Origin: DATLMR01 sp964615905
GTDB taxonomy: Bacteria > Acidobacteriota > Blastocatellia > UBA7656
Assembly (NCBI GenBank): GCA_964615905.1
Contig: CAZTUB010000012.1
Coordinates: 62,001 to 126,000, forward strand
Direction of reading: 5' to 3'
DNA length: 64,000 nt
This document shows positions 40,159-47,827 of this stretch, one piece after another (within the stretch, counting starts at the first letter, position 1; every line of letters starts with the position of its first letter). The notes under the pieces are model-generated. The model did no database searches. It was not told where the DNA came from and saw nothing but the letters and a program-made list of their open reading frames with translations. A program made the translations under genes and the position numbers.

Positions 40159-41361
40159 ATGAAGGTATTGATCGCAGACAAGTTTTCGGAAAGCGGGCTG
40201 GCCGTGCTCACAGAGTCTGGCTGTGATGTCACGTACGATCCCGAGCTTAAAGACGCGGCGCTGGTCGAAGCGGTCGGGGCGACGGGCGCAGATATTCTGG
40301 TCGTGCGCTCGACCAAAGTCACGCGCGAGATGCTCGAAGCGGGTCGCCTCAGCCTGGTCGTTCGAGCGGGCGCGGGCTATAACACGATTGACGTGGAGAC
40401 CGCTTCGGCGCGCGGCATCTACGTCGCAAACTGCCCCGGCAAAAATTCAATCGCGGTCGCCGAGCTTGCCTTCGGGCTGATACTCGCCCTCGACCGCCGC
40501 ATAGCGGAAAACGCCGCCGACCTGCGCGAAGGCCGCTGGAACAAAAAAGAGTACAGCAAAGCTCGCGGGTTGTTTGGCCGCACTCTCGGACTCGTGGGGC
40601 TCGGCCGCATAGGCCAGGAGATGATCGCCCGCGCTCGCGCTTTCGGCATGCCTGTGGTCGCCTGGAGCCGCTCGCTTACGCTTGAGCGCGCAACGGAGCT
40701 TGGCATAGAGATGAAGCAGTCGCCCATGGAAGTCGCCTCGGCTGCGGACGTGTTAAGCGTACACGTTGCGCTCAAGGACGAGACACGCAACCTGATAGAC
40801 GAAAGGGTGCTCGAAGCTTTAAGGCCCGGCTCGTTTTTCATAAACACGTCGCGCGCCGAAGTCGTGGACCACGCAGCGCTCGAACGCGCAGTCCGCGAGC
40901 GCGGCATCCGCGCGGGATTGGATGTCTTTGCGGGCGAGCCTTCGGGCGGGACGGGCGAGGTCGACGCTCCTATCTTCAAGCTCGACGGCGTTATCGGCAC
41001 GCATCACATCGGCGCTTCGACCGATCAAGCGCAGCAGGCGATCTCGGATGAGACCGTCCGCATAGTCCGCGAGTACCGCGAGACGGGTCGCGCCCCGAAC
41101 GTCGTGAACCTGACGAGGAAGTCGCCCGCGACACACATGCTTGTGCTGCGCCACTTTGACCGCGTAGGTGTGCTCGCGTCGGTCTTTGACCAGATAAAAG
41201 CGGCGGGGATAAACGTCCAGGAGACTGAGAACATAGTCTTTGAAGGGGCAAGGGCAGCCGTCGCGCGCATACATCTCGACCAGGCCCCTTCCGACGAAGC
41301 GCTCGAAGCGATGCGCGCGAACTCCGCCGACATAATCGAGCTGAGCCTGCTGAAGCTTTAG
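40159..41361 (+). CDS. serA: D-3-phosphoglycerate dehydrogenase
   Basis: The first step of serine synthesis, oxidising 3-phosphoglycerate to 3-phosphohydroxypyruvate with NAD. The ATG at 40159 has AGGAG nine bases upstream. About 400 residues: substrate domain, Rossmann core (LGLVGLGRIGQEMIARARAFGM), the catalytic Arg in INTSRAEVVD, Glu in FAGEPS, His in GTHHIGAST, and a C-terminal ACT domain (VLRHFDRVGVLASVFDQIKAAGINVQ) that could give serine feedback. The short form lacks the extra intervening domain of long SerA. serC follows after 54 bases. Confidence 0.95.
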   Translation: MKVLIADKFSESGLAVLTESGCDVTYDPELKDAALVEAVGATGADILVVRSTKVTREMLEAGRLSLVVRAGAGYNTIDVETASARGIYVANCPGKNSIAVAELAFGLILALDRRIAENAADLREGRWNKKEYSKARGLFGRTLGLVGLGRIGQEMIARARAFGMPVVAWSRSLTLERATELGIEMKQSPMEVASAADVLSVHVALKDETRNLIDERVLEALRPGSFFINTSRAEVVDHAALERAVRERGIRAGLDVFAGEPSGGTGEVDAPIFKLDGVIGTHHIGASTDQAQQAISDETVRIVREYRETGRAPNVVNLTRKSPATHMLVLRHFDRVGVLASVFDQIKAAGINVQETENIVFEGARAAVARIHLDQAPSDEALEAMRANSADIIELSLLKL

Positions 41362-41415
41362 CCGGCCTTCGATTTCAGATAAGGTATCGAAATAAAGCAA
41401 ACCGATGGGGGGATT

Positions 41416-42501
41416 ATGAGCGACAGGATATACAACTTCTCGGCGGGGCCCGCTGTGCTGCCGCTGACGGTTCTCGAAGAGGCGCAACGCGACCTGGTTT
41501 CGCTGCCCGGCGTCGGGATGAGCGTCCTTGAGATAAGCCACCGGTCGAAGACTTTTGACGAGATCATCCAAACGGCGGAGGCGAACATACGACGGCTTGC
41601 CGGGGTGCCGGACACCTACCGCATCCTCTTTTTACAGGGCGGCGCGTCGTTGCAGTTCTCTATGGTCCCGATGAACCTGCTGCCCGCGGGCGGCAAGGCC
41701 GATTACATCTCGACAGGCGTATGGTCGAAGAAGGCCATAAAGGAAGCGCAGAAGATCGGGCAGGTGAACGTCGCCGCATCGACCGAAGCGGAGAACTTCA
41801 CGCGGGTACCCGGTCAGGATGAATTGAGGCTCGACCCGGAAGCCGCCTACGTTCACTACACGACCAACAACACCATCTACGGGACAGAGTGGAAGCGCGA
41901 GCCCGACGCGGGACCGGTGCCGCTCGTCGCCGATGCCTCGTCGGATATATTCAGCCGCCCGGTCAACATCGAAAAGCACGGGCTCATCTACGCGGGCGCG
42001 CAGAAGAACCTAGCGCCAGCGGGCGTCACGCTCGTTATCATTCGCGACGACCTGCTCGAAAGAAGCCCGCAGGGGCTTGCGACGATGCTCGACTACAACA
42101 CGCACGCAAAGAACAACTCGCTTTACAACACGCCGCCCGTCTTTGCGATATACGTCATGGGGCTCGTCTTGAAATGGCTTATCGAGGAGGGCGGGCTTGA
42201 AGGGATGCTGCGCCGCAACGAAGAGAAAGCCGGGCTGCTTTACGACCTGTTCGATTCCACAGAGTTCTATCGCGGGCACGCCCGGCCCGAAAGCCGGTCG
42301 CTCATGAACGTTACGTTCAGGCTGCCGAGCGAGGAGCTTGAGAAGCAGTTTATCGCGGAAGCCACGCGCGCAGGGTTTGACGGGCTGAAAGGCCACCGCT
42401 CCGTCGGCGGGTGCCGCGCGTCGATCTACAACGCATTCCCGCGCGAAGGCGTAGAGGCGCTCGTCTCCTTCATGAAAGAGTTCGAGCGCACCAACGGGTG
42501 A
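41416..42501 (+). CDS. serC: Phosphoserine aminotransferase
   Basis: A PLP enzyme of 361 residues that transaminates 3-phosphohydroxypyruvate to phosphoserine. It begins YNFSAGPAVLPLTVLEEAQRDL and has ISHRSKTFDEII, FLQGGASLQFSMVPMNLL, VADASSDIFSRPV, and the PLP-binding Lys in YAGAQKNLAPAGVT. The C-terminus has GHRSVGGCRASIYNAF. A strong GGGGGGA site precedes the ATG. Together with serA it covers two of the three steps; a serB-type phosphatase is not in the window. Confidence 0.96.
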   Translation: MSDRIYNFSAGPAVLPLTVLEEAQRDLVSLPGVGMSVLEISHRSKTFDEIIQTAEANIRRLAGVPDTYRILFLQGGASLQFSMVPMNLLPAGGKADYISTGVWSKKAIKEAQKIGQVNVAASTEAENFTRVPGQDELRLDPEAAYVHYTTNNTIYGTEWKREPDAGPVPLVADASSDIFSRPVNIEKHGLIYAGAQKNLAPAGVTLVIIRDDLLERSPQGLATMLDYNTHAKNNSLYNTPPVFAIYVMGLVLKWLIEEGGLEGMLRRNEEKAGLLYDLFDSTEFYRGHARPESRSLMNVTFRLPSEELEKQFIAEATRAGFDGLKGHRSVGGCRASIYNAFPREGVEALVSFMKEFERTNG

Positions 42502-42553
42502 GAAGCCGATTTTGAGTCGCGGACGCTAATCCTTGACAGAAAGGCTCAGGGCT

Positions 42554-43072
42554 ATGACGACAAGCTCGAAGCAGAAGCGCAAACCTGAAAAAGAGGCCGA
42601 GCGAAAGCGCTCGCAGCGCGTCTCGAAGAAGGACCAGATACTCTCTTTATACACCTCAGGGATAGGCGACGTTGAAGACCTCGCGATGATAACGGGCTCG
42701 CGGCCGAGCTACGTCGCCTCGGTCCTTCAAGAATCCGGTTTGATGTCGGGCTACTTCGACCTTTACACGACTTCGGCCGCTCCCATGAACGTCTACTCGA
42801 AATTCTTCGCCAAGAAGCTCGGGTTCAAAGACGCCGAGACCGCCAGGTCGAGCGTCGATCACATCGACAGGCTTTACAGCCAGTTCGCGTTGGCCTCGGA
42901 CCGCGCGGGACAGCACCACGCGCTTTTGATGGCGCTCACGCTTTTCGACCGCGCGCGCTGGACCGGCAAGGGGCAGGAAGCCGACATCTTTCGCCACTGG
43001 ATAATGGCGCGGCTCAACGAAGTCGATTTTGATATGACCGAAGGCGACGACCAGGAAGGCGATAGCGAGTAA
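42554..43072 (+). CDS. Hypothetical protein with helix-turn-helix-like N-terminus
   Basis: 172 residues. A very basic N-terminal tail (KQKRKPEKEAERKRSQRVSKK) is followed by a probable winged-HTH or sigma-type helix-turn-helix (KDQILSLYTSGIGDVEDLAMITGSRPSYVASVLQESG). The rest is helical and acidic at the end (MTEGDDQEGDSE). It could be a DNA-binding protein. I do not recognise a family. It lies between serC and the convergent mutM gene. Confidence 0.6.
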   Translation: MTTSSKQKRKPEKEAERKRSQRVSKKDQILSLYTSGIGDVEDLAMITGSRPSYVASVLQESGLMSGYFDLYTTSAAPMNVYSKFFAKKLGFKDAETARSSVDHIDRLYSQFALASDRAGQHHALLMALTLFDRARWTGKGQEADIFRHWIMARLNEVDFDMTEGDDQEGDSE

Positions 43073-43090
43073 CTCCGATTAACGCCGGGG

Positions 43091-43879
43091 TCAACGCTGG
43101 CACAGGGGGCATGAGTATGAAGTGCGGCCCCCGATGGTCTTCTTTTGAATGGGCTGCCCGCATCGCCTGCACCTTGCCCCGCGCGAGCTGCGAGAGACAA
43201 GAAACTCTTCCGGCGGCTGGTCGTCGCCGCCCGTTTTTATCGCTCGCCTGAGCACGCGGCGCGTCTCGCGATGGATTCGCTTTATCTCTTCGCGGGTTAA
43301 CGTCGAGCAGCGCCTGTCAGGTCTGACTCCCGCCTCGAAAAGTATCTCGTCGGCATAGATGTTGCCGACGCCCGCGATCTTTTTCTGGTCCATCAGCAGG
43401 GGCTTGATCTGGCGGGCCGGGCTCTCTTCGATAACACGTTCAAGATAGCCGAGGCTGAAATTGCTCGCGAGCGGCTCCGGCCCCATCCCTTTCAAAGCCG
43501 GGACCTCGTCGAGCGAATCGACCAGCAGGACGCGGCATATCTTGCGCGGGCAGGTGAAGGCAAGCCTCCCGCCCGACTTAAGAAAGAACTCTATGCGTGT
43601 GAACCGGGGTCTTTCCCGTGAATCTGCGTAATAGCTCAGCTCGCCGCCCATCCCGAAATGGAGAATGAGCGCGCGGTCGTCATCCAGGATGATGATGAGG
43701 TATTTGCCGCGCCTTTCTGCCTTCGACATGCGGCGGCCCGCGAGCGAGCGCGCGAACCGTGCCGCGCTCGGACTCTTTATCATGCCGGGCGCGGTCACGA
43801 CCACGCGGTCAATCGTTTCGCCGAGCGCGGTCTTTTGGAAATAGAGGAGCCGGTTTTCTACCTCTGGCAGTTCGGGCAT
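43091..43879 (-). CDS. mutM: Formamidopyrimidine-DNA glycosylase
   Basis: A base-excision repair enzyme of 262 residues that removes oxidised purines such as 8-oxoguanine. It starts MPELPEVEN, where Pro2 is the nucleophile and Glu3 a catalytic residue. It has RRGKYLIIILDDDRALILHFGMGG, the helix-two-turn-helix DNA motif (DQKKIAGVGNIYADEILFEAGV), and a C-terminal zinc finger (CRRCGQPIQ with CPLCQR). A Nei-like specificity is a possible alternative, but the length and texts fit MutM. Confidence 0.93.
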   Translation of the reverse strand: MPELPEVENRLLYFQKTALGETIDRVVVTAPGMIKSPSAARFARSLAGRRMSKAERRGKYLIIILDDDRALILHFGMGGELSYYADSRERPRFTRIEFFLKSGGRLAFTCPRKICRVLLVDSLDEVPALKGMGPEPLASNFSLGYLERVIEESPARQIKPLLMDQKKIAGVGNIYADEILFEAGVRPDRRCSTLTREEIKRIHRETRRVLRRAIKTGGDDQPPEEFLVSRSSRGARCRRCGQPIQKKTIGGRTSYSCPLCQR

Positions 43880-43894
43880 GCGTCGTGCGCGGGA

Positions 43895-45094
43895 TCAATT
43901 TCCGAATCGCTCGCGCATCATCTCGGAAGCGCGAACGCGAGAGACCATCATCTCCGCGTTGATGCGGTTGTTATCGCTTTTGACTTTGACGAGCGAGAGC
44001 AGCTCGGCGGTCGCGGGGCTTTTCGATTGCTGAGCCAGCCGCGCTACGGAAAGCAGCAGGTTGAGCGCGCCCGCCTGGTTTCTCGCTTCGCTCGCCGTTG
44101 GCGCAAAGCCTGTGATGGTGAGCCGCGCGAACTTTTCATTCAGGTCGAAACGAATCGTGTTCGAACTCAGGTGAGCTATGGGCCCGAGCGCGTGCGATTC
44201 GCTCACGGCGTGGAGTATGGCGCGAGCCTCCTGGTCGATCACCTGCGAGCCGGAAGACTCTATGATGCGGACGTTCGACAGCGTCCCGTCCGACTCTATC
44301 TCGAAGGCGGCCATGACGGTGAAGTTCATGACGTTCAGGTCGATCTGGCCCGCCTTGTACTTCTCGTAAGTGCGGCTGACGATCTCTTTGATCGGTCGCT
44401 CGTTGATCTCGCCGAACTGCGGGGCGGCCGGTTTATTGTCGGCGGTGGCGCTCTCTTTCTTCTCTTCGGCTGCGGCCTGTTGTTTCGCCTCCTGCTCGGC
44501 TTTTTCTTTCTCTAGCTTCTCTTTCTCAAGCCGCTCCCGCTCTCGTTTTTCGCGCTCGGCCTTTTCCCGTTCGCGGCGCTGCTCCTCTTCGCGGCGCAGG
44601 CGGTCGCGTTCTTTTATCTCCTCAAGCGTGAGAGCCTCGGTCCCCGAAGGCGCTTGCAACCCGCGACCGGGGTTGGGCAGGGGCTTGAGCATCACAACGT
44701 CTTTGAACTCGTTATAATCGCGGTCGACCAGTCGAAAGCTCGAAAAAGGCGCGAGCAGTGACGCATAGACGACATAAGCGACAAAAGCTGTGTGGGCGGC
44801 AATCGACAGGACTAAAACGACGGCAAACCGCTTCCCTTTTCTCGCGCCGACAGGGCCGTGGCCGAACGCCGTGGCGAGATACGAGAGCGGGTGAGCGGCA
44901 AGCATCGCCGCGCCGGATTTGACCTGGCGCGCGAGCCTGACCGGAAACCAGTTGGCCGTGCTTTCGGGCAGCAGCGCGCCCTTCAGGTAAAAAGCGGGCT
45001 CGCGCGCGGCGGCAGCAAGCACTTTAGCAAGCCTCGCCGCGAGCGGCTCTTGCTCCATAGAGGAGAAAAGGTCTGTGTCGCGCTCTGCGTTCAT
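43895..45094 (-). CDS. TonB-like energy-transducer family protein
   Basis: A protein of 399 residues from the ATG at 45094 (GAGGG eight bases upstream). It has an N-terminal cytoplasmic helical region, one transmembrane helix around residues 130-155 (FAVVLVLSIAAHTAFVAYVVYASLL), a Pro-rich and then very long charged Lys/Glu/Arg helix (RRREEEQRRER-type, residues 210-270), and a C-terminal TonB-like domain (NFTVMAAFEIESDGTLSNVRIIESSGSQVIDQEARAILHAV). The domain order recalls TolA/TonB proteins that span the periplasm. No ExbB/ExbD is adjacent. Confidence 0.75.
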   Translation of the reverse strand: MNAERDTDLFSSMEQEPLAARLAKVLAAAAREPAFYLKGALLPESTANWFPVRLARQVKSGAAMLAAHPLSYLATAFGHGPVGARKGKRFAVVLVLSIAAHTAFVAYVVYASLLAPFSSFRLVDRDYNEFKDVVMLKPLPNPGRGLQAPSGTEALTLEEIKERDRLRREEEQRREREKAEREKRERERLEKEKLEKEKAEQEAKQQAAAEEKKESATADNKPAAPQFGEINERPIKEIVSRTYEKYKAGQIDLNVMNFTVMAAFEIESDGTLSNVRIIESSGSQVIDQEARAILHAVSESHALGPIAHLSSNTIRFDLNEKFARLTITGFAPTASEARNQAGALNLLLSVARLAQQSKSPATAELLSLVKVKSDNNRINAEMMVSRVRASEMMRERFGN

Positions 45095-45318
45095 CCTCAA
45101 ACCCTCGCTTGCGCCTAAGCATACATCAAGGCCAACACCCCTGCCTTCTAATTGTACAATACGTATGACCGGTTTAAGAAAGTGCATTATTTCCTCTAGC
45201 GAACGCCCACTTAGACGCGAGGAATGCACGACCGGTTGTATTAGCAGTGGTTTGTTGCCGGTCAGCCGAGCGAACCGGACTTTTCAAAGACCCCGGGTCG
45301 TAAAACGAATCGCCGCCC

Positions 45319-46428
45319 TTACTGGTCTGAAAACATCGACATGAACTCGTCGACGGGAGCGGGAGGCACGCGGGCCACCATCAGGTTCTCTTCGACGTGC
45401 GAGCGCTGGCTCATCCCGACGAGCGCGCAGCCTACGCCGGGCGTCGAGCGGACGAACTGTATGCTGCGCTGGGCGTCTGTCGAAAGCCCTTTCAATGCGT
45501 TGCCGATAAACGGAGGCAGGTTTTGCGCAAGCTTTGCCTGTAGTATCGAGGCCGAGCACATAACGGTGATGCCGAGGCGGTCGGCGGCCATCAAGGTTGA
45601 AAAGTGCTCGCCTTTTACAGGCTGGTTCGCAAGCGTCAGGGCTTCGGGCATAGCGAGGTTGTAAGGGAGTTGGATGACGCGGAAGTGATGGCCGTCGCCC
45701 GCGACGCTCTCGGCGACCTTGACCATCTCTTCGAGCGAGAGATAGTCGCGCGCGCCGGGCATCTGGCGATAACCGTTCCAGGTCGCCGTGCCGTACATGC
45801 CTATGCGCCCGTCACCGGCTGCGCGCTCAAGAAACTCGAATGCCGCGCGAACGCGATTTAGAAACTCTTCGCGGTTGACGCCTTCGAGCTGCGACTCGGG
45901 ATTATGCACGTAATATATGTCGATCTTTTCGAGACCGAGATTTTTCAGGCTGCGCGAGAGCTGGTCTTCGAGATATGTGGGCGACATGCAGTGGCTGTCG
46001 ACTATGTCTTCGGGCCGAGCGACCCCCGGCTTGATGAGGTTTTCTATAATCCAGCTGCGCGCATCGCGGGGCGGCTCGTCTTCAAACGAGAAGAAGCCGC
46101 CTTTGGTCGCGACTACGATCTCGTCGCGCGAGAACTTCTTCGACTCGAACAACTGCTTGAGAGCCGCGCCTATTGCGCGCTCGCTTCGCTGGAAGCGATA
46201 GTTTATCGCCGAATCCAAAACGTTAGCGCCAAGCTCGATTGCGCGGCGAACCGACTCCCCGTACATCCTGTCAGTGCGCTCGTCCCAGTGGCCGAGGTAG
46301 GTGCCGAGCCCGATTGTCGACATGCAAAGCCCCTGCTGCTCTCGAAAATGGCCCGTTGCCGCCGAGGGCTTCAATCGCTCTGAATAACGCCTTGTGCCTT
46401 CCGGGGTCGCGCCAACTGGTTTGCTCAT
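45319..46428 (-). CDS. Aldo/keto reductase family protein
   Basis: A NADPH-dependent TIM-barrel reductase of 369 residues. GGGAGG precedes the ATG. Catalytic residues are visible: Asp and Tyr in VLDSAINYRFQRSERAIGAAL, Lys in IVVATKGGFFSF and His in DIYYVHNPE, with cofactor-binding text SIQFVRSTPGVGCALVGMSQ-like near the C-terminus. It would reduce aldehydes or ketones in the cytosol; the substrate is unknown. It is followed downstream by the convergent end of the window's TonB-like gene on the same strand. Confidence 0.9.
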   Translation of the reverse strand: MSKPVGATPEGTRRYSERLKPSAATGHFREQQGLCMSTIGLGTYLGHWDERTDRMYGESVRRAIELGANVLDSAINYRFQRSERAIGAALKQLFESKKFSRDEIVVATKGGFFSFEDEPPRDARSWIIENLIKPGVARPEDIVDSHCMSPTYLEDQLSRSLKNLGLEKIDIYYVHNPESQLEGVNREEFLNRVRAAFEFLERAAGDGRIGMYGTATWNGYRQMPGARDYLSLEEMVKVAESVAGDGHHFRVIQLPYNLAMPEALTLANQPVKGEHFSTLMAADRLGITVMCSASILQAKLAQNLPPFIGNALKGLSTDAQRSIQFVRSTPGVGCALVGMSQRSHVEENLMVARVPPAPVDEFMSMFSDQ

Positions 46429-46512
46429 CTAATCCTCCCGCGTCTATTCCGGCAGAGATTCTATCAAAAATTTGCGCGTTCGTAGAATGACTTGAGGAAC
46501 GTGAGAAGAGGA

Positions 46513-46610
46513 ACGTGAACCGTGAACCGTAAACCGTGACAAGATGAAGACAGATACGCAGCCGGGTACTCTCATCCAACTTGTCACGGTTTACGGTTCA
46601 CGGTTCACGC
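46513..46610. repeat. Heptamer inverted repeat 8 (perfect 30-bp arms)
   Basis: The arms at 46514-46543 and 46580-46609 are perfect inverted complements over 30 bases. The left arm is built of CGTGAAC, CGTGAAC, CGTAAAC and CGTGACA plus AG. It lies between the Nudix hydrolase and aldo-keto reductase genes and supplies the last residues (EREP) and TGA stop of the Nudix gene on the minus strand. Confidence 0.92.
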
Positions 46611-47047
46611 TCTTCAAGCATCCGGCTTGCTTGCTCGGCCACCTTCTTTTCGCCCTTGAAGGCGAGCATCTCTATAGCCGCAGAGATTTCCACCCAGCGG
46701 GCCTCGTTCACCTCGCGGTCGTGTTGGCCAACGTCGCCCGACAGAAATTTAAGCAGGTAGAAGTGGACAAACTTGTGATAACGCACGCGCTCGCCCCGCG
46801 AGGTCGAGAAGTACCAGTACTCCGATCTTTCGATAAAGGCGACTATAGAGGTTTCTATCCCTGCCTCTTCGCGCACCTCGCGCATCGCGGCAGCCTCCGC
46901 AGTTTCGCCTTCATCGACCAGCCCTTTCGGCAGCTGCCACCGCGAGCGCGGGCCGACGGAGATGAGGGCAATCTCTGTGCTGTCACCCTGACGGCGATAG
47001 GCCACGCCGCCGGCAGATATTTGCGTCAGGGTCTGTACTTTGCTCAT
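46598..47047 (-). CDS. Nudix hydrolase
   Basis: A pyrophosphohydrolase of 149 residues carrying the Nudix box (GLVDEGETAEAAAMREVREEAGI; Gly, then Glu, REVREE, Gly all present). The sequence SRWQLPKG before it and the EARWVEISAAIEMLAF tail match small Nudix enzymes that act on oxidised nucleotides or dinucleoside polyphosphates. It is the last gene of the minus-strand purine operon, 22 bases after the L,D-transpeptidase gene. Confidence 0.92.
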   Translation of the reverse strand: MSKVQTLTQISAGGVAYRRQGDSTEIALISVGPRSRWQLPKGLVDEGETAEAAAMREVREEAGIETSIVAFIERSEYWYFSTSRGERVRYHKFVHFYLLKFLSGDVGQHDREVNEARWVEISAAIEMLAFKGEKKVAEQASRMLEEREP

Positions 47048-47068
47048 GCACGGTTTAGCGAGCAGGGA

Positions 47069-47788
47069 TCAATGCTTTTTGAATCGGTCGAGTTCCTGCT
47101 TGATCGATGAATAAAGCTCGGCGAGCCACGGTGGCCGATTGGCAGAATTGATTGCGGGCTCCTTTGTGCGCAGGTCGTTAGGGGCGATGACTGCCCGCGC
47201 GTTACCGGGGCCGATGCGGGCGACGAGCGTGAATAATTCTTCAATCGTTTCGTCGCCCATCGCCAGACAACCTATAGAGACGGCCTTGCCGTGTATAAAG
47301 ATGTCTCCGCCAAGGTCTGTGCGACGGTCCTCGCGGGCTTTTGCAAGGTCGAACTCGTTTGGATAGTCGAGCTTCATCGACAGGTGATAGCTGCTGTTCG
47401 GGTTCAAGAAAGCGATCCGGTAAATTCCCTCAGGGACCTGCCTGTCGCCCTGCTTGAGCTTTGGCCCGGCCTCCCCGCTGGCCGCCTGGACCGCGTATGT
47501 ATGAACGTGTGCCCACCTGCCGCGACTCTCGGCCCATAACTCAAGCTGCTTTTCGTCCTTTAACCCGATAAGAGTTATGCGCGGCGGCGGATAAGCCACA
47601 CCGGCCCTGTCAAAGCGCGGCTTGAGTCGCGATTCGGCTCGCTGGCCTACCTGGCGGACGACATCATCGACCGTTCGCTGACCCCTCACAGAGACGTATA
47701 CCGGGTGCCACCACGCCCGCGCATACCTGTACCCCGCGACCATCGCTATCAACGCGACCCCTGAGACCATGACGGCAATCTTTCTCAT
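47069..47788 (-). CDS. L,D-transpeptidase (YkuD family)
   Basis: A 239-residue envelope enzyme that crosslinks peptidoglycan or attaches proteins to it. It has an N-terminal membrane or signal helix (IAVMVSGVALIAMVAGYRYA). The YkuD domain ends with the active-site motif GDIFIHGKAVSIGCLAMGDE, including His and the nucleophile Cys in SIGCLAM. SYHLSMKLDYPNEFD upstream of it is typical of the murein-transpeptidase branch. It follows purL by 39 bases on the same strand. Confidence 0.9.
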   Translation of the reverse strand: MRKIAVMVSGVALIAMVAGYRYARAWWHPVYVSVRGQRTVDDVVRQVGQRAESRLKPRFDRAGVAYPPPRITLIGLKDEKQLELWAESRGRWAHVHTYAVQAASGEAGPKLKQGDRQVPEGIYRIAFLNPNSSYHLSMKLDYPNEFDLAKAREDRRTDLGGDIFIHGKAVSIGCLAMGDETIEELFTLVARIGPGNARAVIAPNDLRTKEPAINSANRPPWLAELYSSIKQELDRFKKH

Positions 47789-47827
47789 AAACTCACGGCA
47801 TGTTTCAGGCTGATGCTGTATCGGGCT

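Noticed and set aside
46544..47110. A plus-strand frame opposite the Nudix gene containing LVTVYGSRFT
   Set aside because: The LVTVYGSRFT text is only the translation of a heptamer repeat arm and recurs at every such repeat.
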